DNA of 64,000 bases from Deltaproteobacteria bacterium (GTDB taxonomy: Bacteria; Myxococcota_A; Polyangia; Polyangiales; Houyiibacteriaceae), in contig JAEPMI010000004.1 in NCBI GenBank assembly GCA_017644045.1, positions 392,014 to 456,013 of the forward strand, given 5' to 3'. The notes beneath the pieces were generated by a model. That model ran no database searches, had not been told where the DNA came from, and saw only the letters and a list, made by a program, of their open reading frames with translations. A program made the position numbers and the translations under genes. Below are positions 61,701 to 64,000 of this stretch, one piece after another (the stretch's first letter is position 1; each line of letters opens with the position of its first letter).

Positions 61701-61964
61701 GGTGCCGTCCTGCTCGGTGTCACCCTCGGCTACCTGAGCGTGCCGAGCACCGTCGCCGCGTCCGTGAGCGGCGTGATCGTGCTCGCGCTCATCGGCCTCG
61801 CGCTGAAGACCTACCTGCCCAAGGTCGCGAAGCCCGCGTTCGCGACAGCCGGTGGCGCACCGATGCCCGACGAGGGCCCGGCGCCCACGCCCGTTCGAGT
61901 CGCCGCACCGGAGACGGTCGACGGCGAGGCGGCCGACGCCTCGGAACCTCCGACCGAACCCTGA
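58758..61964 (+). CDS. Large exported membrane-anchored protein of the sigma/VWA locus
   Basis: A 1068-residue protein: signal peptide RLVLVTLVLSLAASAAAQ, about 880 residues of repeating beta domains (FSNVRVSVTVREDGGVARATVNV; VELDIASTPVSRFELSLPGEREVQVTP; MRRVVLELPRDAQVNSVES), then two C-terminal membrane helices (AVSGFGALLLWLGLLAMAML and VISVSVVGAVLLGVTLGYL) plus a third hydrophobic stretch, and a short cytosolic Pro-rich tail. The architecture suggests a periplasmic ligand-binding scaffold anchored in the inner membrane. No enzymatic motif found. ATG 58758 has GGAGG 7 nt upstream. It is 80 nt after the anti-sigma-VWA gene on the same strand, probably the same operon. Confidence 0.75.
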   Translation: MRLVLVTLVLSLAASAAAQDPGTVQLPLDRYQELTQTQSGGSSGPSHAFSNVRVSVTVREDGGVARATVNVQAKAQTFRDEGWTLVPLANAGGLHGATVDGSPAALVEHGGMVAWPTQGAGSHDLSWSFEVDASRHDGGWALAVPTPAAGGQLTATFSDMEVAPVVVPASGVSTNRAGNDTRLTATIPAGAGLQLTWRGDATGGYTLSRARYRGELVGESIRWTAELGAELEGNGRALVPLFPSSVALESVTVDRAEAPIAVHEGRFAVPIRGRGIHRIQASFLVPIQRDGGLPHVELDIASTPVSRFELSLPGEREVQVTPAAGVTATRRGGSTLAQFNVPMSSHVGIRWAEAVPDDATGDVETRANANVVHVVSPDEGVLNVRAFVGIELTRGAMRRVVLELPRDAQVNSVESTGGVVSDWRVTGSGSDRLLTVFLDREMESAIELDVRYERSWPVATRTTEAFDVPLLRVAEDEGVTRQRGMVALLAIGELTLEPRETAHVNRVGDNSLPASVRDELAATVAHTYRYLDEAPRLSAIGATREPEPARFDAQVDTLVSLGDVSTTIATRVEVEVKSGSLSELSLRIPEGLSLLEVSAPSLRRYVLDEDTRTLRIELTQPMEGRFTVELLSDRVTGQEEELTIPLLGAQGAEVERGRVGVEALAAFQVDMAAADGLSPIDAVELPEPLLLRTDNPILHAYRYAQATEPPRLAVRITRHGEIQTANATIDEARYSTLYTRDGVAVTTARWVVRNRRQQFLRVGLPAGSEVWSARVDGRSQAPALEAGSDADEPTVLLNIVSAAEAFEVELVYATEVPELGSLGRLRAELPTLDIVATSTVWELTVPDGVTYADPGGSLTLVEGGYHSTHTGSTANGEPVAAEGIRYVFQQMYASRSDGPGTFSIAYLSGWGGVLAKAVSGFGALLLWLGLLAMAMLRFRIGLPEGLRERIPLATYRDHESGVAPVKERRRMWASVISVSVVGAVLLGVTLGYLSVPSTVAASVSGVIVLALIGLALKTYLPKVAKPAFATAGGAPMPDEGPAPTPVRVAAPETVDGEAADASEPPTEP

Positions 61965-62030
61965 GAACGGCCCGGCCCCGATGACTCGATTGCGGGACCG
62001 TGGCGATGGGTGGCGAGGGACGAGAACCGC

Positions 62031-63071
62031 TCAGAGTCCGAGCGCCTCCGCGGCAGCGGCCACCGTCAGCGCGGTCACCTGGCTCGCCCGCTCCGTGTCG
62101 AGATTCTCGACCACGTCGTCGCCGTCCCGGCAGTGGTAGGCGCCATAGCGGAACTCGGAGGTGTCCGTGATCATGATGGCGGGGATGTCGGCCAGCCAGA
62201 AGGGCGCGTGGTCCGAACGGCGGAGGTCGCTCAGCGAGGGGTTGTCCTTGAGTACGTCCGCGACCTCGATCGGAATCGCCGGCATCCCGATGCGGTCGCC
62301 GTAGCGATCGAGTGCGTCGATCGATTCGCCGGCCATCTCGTCGCCGATCAGCGCGATGAAGTCGCCGCGGAAGTCGTTCGCCTCGAGCTCGGCCACGGCG
62401 TCGCGGAAGAGCAGCTCGAACCCGTCGGGGAAGCTCTGCGTATCCGGCTCGTCGGCGTAGTAGCCGACCATCTCGAAGTTGAAGAAGACGTCGAAGGTCC
62501 GATCGGCGGCCACCTCCCGATCGACGTATGCCTGCGCGCCGATCAAGCCGCGCTCCTCTTCGTCCCAGCACGCGACGACCAAGGTCCGGGGGTAGTCGCG
62601 CTGGGAGAGCACGCGCGCGGTCTCGAGGGTGGCCGCGACGCCGCTGGCGTTGTCGTCGGCACCCTGACAGCCGGCGATGTGGTCGTAGTGCGCGCCGACG
62701 AGGACACGCCGCTCGGGCTCGGTCGTGCCCTCGCGGACCCCGAGGACGTTCACGCCCGTTCCGTACGCGTGCCGCTCCACCGTGAAACCCAGGTCCTCGA
62801 GGGTGTCGGCGCAGCGGTCCTGCACGGCCATCCAGTACGTGGTCTCCGGGACCCGCTCCATCGCGACGAACTCGAGGTCCGTGTCGTACCGGCCGCGGTC
62901 GACGCATTGGCTCAGCGCGAGCGGCGACTCGGTGCCGCAATCGGGCAGCGGCCCAGCGTCTTGGCCTCCATCCGTTCCCGAGTCGGGCGGACCGGCGTCC
63001 GTGCTGGAGCCGTCGTCGTCCCCGCAGCTACCGAGAGCGAGGGAGGAGAGGAGAAGCAGTCGAAGGTGCAC
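62031..63071 (-). CDS. M28 family peptidase, lipoprotein
   Basis: A 346-residue secreted zinc peptidase: HLRLLLLSSLALGSCGDDDG with lipobox ALGSC and an Asp/Gly/Ser-rich linker. Metal ligands of family M28 are in VLVGAHYDHI (His), GADDNASGVAATLE (Asp bridging), WDEEERGLIGAQAYV (Glu-Glu pair), a Glu/Met segment FNFEMVGYYADEP in place of the usual MxD, and SDHAPFW plus TSEFRYGAYH near the end. It is expected to act as an aminopeptidase outside the cytoplasm. GTG 63071 gives the best signal peptide; TTG 63080 is in frame upstream. It converges with the 58758-61964 gene. Confidence 0.9.
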   Translation of the reverse strand: MHLRLLLLSSLALGSCGDDDGSSTDAGPPDSGTDGGQDAGPLPDCGTESPLALSQCVDRGRYDTDLEFVAMERVPETTYWMAVQDRCADTLEDLGFTVERHAYGTGVNVLGVREGTTEPERRVLVGAHYDHIAGCQGADDNASGVAATLETARVLSQRDYPRTLVVACWDEEERGLIGAQAYVDREVAADRTFDVFFNFEMVGYYADEPDTQSFPDGFELLFRDAVAELEANDFRGDFIALIGDEMAGESIDALDRYGDRIGMPAIPIEVADVLKDNPSLSDLRRSDHAPFWLADIPAIMITDTSEFRYGAYHCRDGDDVVENLDTERASQVTALTVAAAAEALGL

Positions 63072-63161
63072 GCTCGACAACTACTCCCTTCTGGCGCCGC
63101 TCACAACGGCCCCTTCGAAGGGCGTCGACTTCTGGGCGAACGCTCCCATACACTCGTCCGA

Positions 63162-64000
63162 ATGCGACGGGAATGCGACATCCTGGTGATCGGCTCCGGC
63201 GTGGCCGGGCTGACCTTCGCGCTCGAGGCGGCGCGCTACGCGAAGGTGACGATCATCACCAAGCGCTCGCGCACCGACTCGGCGACCAACTGGGCGCAGG
63301 GCGGCATCGCGGCGGTGCTCGACCCGGCCGACAGCTTCGACGCCCACGTGGCGGACACGCTGGCGACGGGTGGCGGGCTCTCGCACCCCGAGGTGGTGAA
63401 GCAGGTGGTCGGCGACGGTCCGACGCGCATCCGCGAGCTGATGGAGCTCGGCGCGAAGTTCAGCCGCAACGAGCAGGACGAGCTCGACCTCACCCGCGAG
63501 GGCGGCCACAGCGCGCGGCGGGTGATCCACGCCGGCGACATCACCGGCCGCGAGGTCCAGCGAGCGTTGGTCGCGGCGGTCGAGGAAGCCAACATCGAGA
63601 TCATCGAGGACCACATGGCCTTCGACCTGATCGAGCAGAGCCGCTTCGGCGCATCACGCCGGTCGGTGGTCGGCGCCTACGTGCTCGACGAGAACACCGG
63701 AGAGGTCCACACCTTCGTCGCGCAGGCGACGGTGCTCGCCGCCGGTGGCGCCGGGAAGGTCTACCTCTACACGTCGAACCCGGACGTCGCGACCGGCGAC
63801 GGAGTGGCGATGGCGTACCGGGCCGGCGCGCAGGTGGCGAACATGGAGTTCTTCCAGTTCCATCCGACGAGCCTCTACCACCCGAAGGCCAAGAGCTTCC
63901 TCATCAGCGAGGCCCTCCGCGGCGAAGGCGGCGTGCTGCGGCGCGCGGACGGCTCCGCCTTCATGGAGGAGCACCACGAGATGAAGGATCTCGCGCCGCG
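63162..64000 (+). CDS. nadB: L-aspartate oxidase, 3'-truncated
   Basis: The first 279 codons of NadB, which oxidises L-aspartate to iminoaspartate for NAD synthesis. The FAD motif VIGSGVAGLTFALEAA is at the N-terminus, followed by TNWAQGGIAAV, the substrate-region RVIHAGDITGREVQRAL, LAAGGAGKVYLYTSNPDVATGDGVAMAYRAGA (as pattern), FFQFHPTSLYHP and EALRGEGGVLRRADG. These separate it from succinate dehydrogenase flavoproteins. ATG 63162 follows TACACT by 7 nt. The gene runs off the window end; nadA or nadC are not visible here. Confidence 0.93.
   Translation, partial: MRRECDILVIGSGVAGLTFALEAARYAKVTIITKRSRTDSATNWAQGGIAAVLDPADSFDAHVADTLATGGGLSHPEVVKQVVGDGPTRIRELMELGAKFSRNEQDELDLTREGGHSARRVIHAGDITGREVQRALVAAVEEANIEIIEDHMAFDLIEQSRFGASRRSVVGAYVLDENTGEVHTFVAQATVLAAGGAGKVYLYTSNPDVATGDGVAMAYRAGAQVANMEFFQFHPTSLYHPKAKSFLISEALRGEGGVLRRADGSAFMEEHHEMKDLAP

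Overview
The window is high-GC DNA (roughly two-thirds or more G+C by eye, with strongly G/C-biased third positions). It very probably comes from a Myxococcota (deltaproteobacterial) chromosome of the Polyangia/Sandaracinus type. The evidence is many secreted lipoproteins with Asp/Ala/Gly-rich linkers after the lipobox Cys, C-terminal tails ending in a short hydrophobic helix plus an Arg cluster (MYXO-CTERM-like), a DUF2330 protein, a eukaryotic-type S-adenosylmethionine decarboxylase, and mostly short operons with frequent strand switches. No rRNA, tRNA, CRISPR array or prophage was recognised. The organism is inferred from gene content only.

Layout. 1-4.6 kb: 3' end of a lipase maturation factor-like gene, a small unknown gene, an aKG-HExxH-type peptide beta-hydroxylase, and a BacNav-type cation channel closely coupled to btpA. 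4.6-7 kb: a RAYT-type HUH transposase beside seven copies of a REP-like hairpin repeat. 7-9.9 kb: ammonium transporter and an outer-membrane beta-barrel protein, each followed by a strong hairpin. 9.9-14 kb: Cys-rich and lipoprotein genes, two tandem RsbW-like ATPase genes, and a 48-nt near-perfect palindrome. 14-21.1 kb: stand-alone EF-G, GH31 lipoprotein, DUF2330 protein, and a 101-bp direct-repeat array. 21.1-31.3 kb: an alpha-2-macroglobulin-like lipoprotein, an ADP-ribosylglycohydrolase/PP2C fusion, a MazG-like pyrophosphatase and an HhH/coiled-coil protein with 21-bp repeats. 31.3-43.3 kb: GMC oxidoreductase, an LtrA/KirBac potassium-channel fusion, a GCS2/CBS fusion, a VWA lipoprotein and a GT-C membrane protein. 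43.4-51.7 kb: Mrp ATPase, a lytic transglycosylase operon, the AdoMet decarboxylase, a frameshifted nucleotidyltransferase and a decarboxylase gene fragment. 51.8-64 kb: zinc-dependent phospholipase C-like protein, GNAT, SDR, an ECF sigma / anti-sigma-VWA / large exported protein cluster, M28 peptidase and the start of nadB.

Expression signals. Two classes of start are visible. At 22 starts, mostly of single genes or first genes of an operon and mostly GTG, a TANNNT hexamer lies 5-9 nt upstream of the start codon with no Shine-Dalgarno sequence, as expected if many mRNAs are leaderless. A smaller set (for example 6981, 8441, 25798, 54170, 58758) has a conventional purine-rich ribosome binding site. 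The TANNNT rule was used to choose several starts.

The most unusual items are the LtrA-KirBac fusion (34666-36861), the ARH-PP2C fusion (25877-27337), the sigma/anti-sigma-VWA/exported-protein locus with a perfect 18-bp palindrome upstream (55269-61964), the RAYT with its REP array (4971-6590), and the calcium-channel-like selectivity filter in the BacNav protein (2820-3794).
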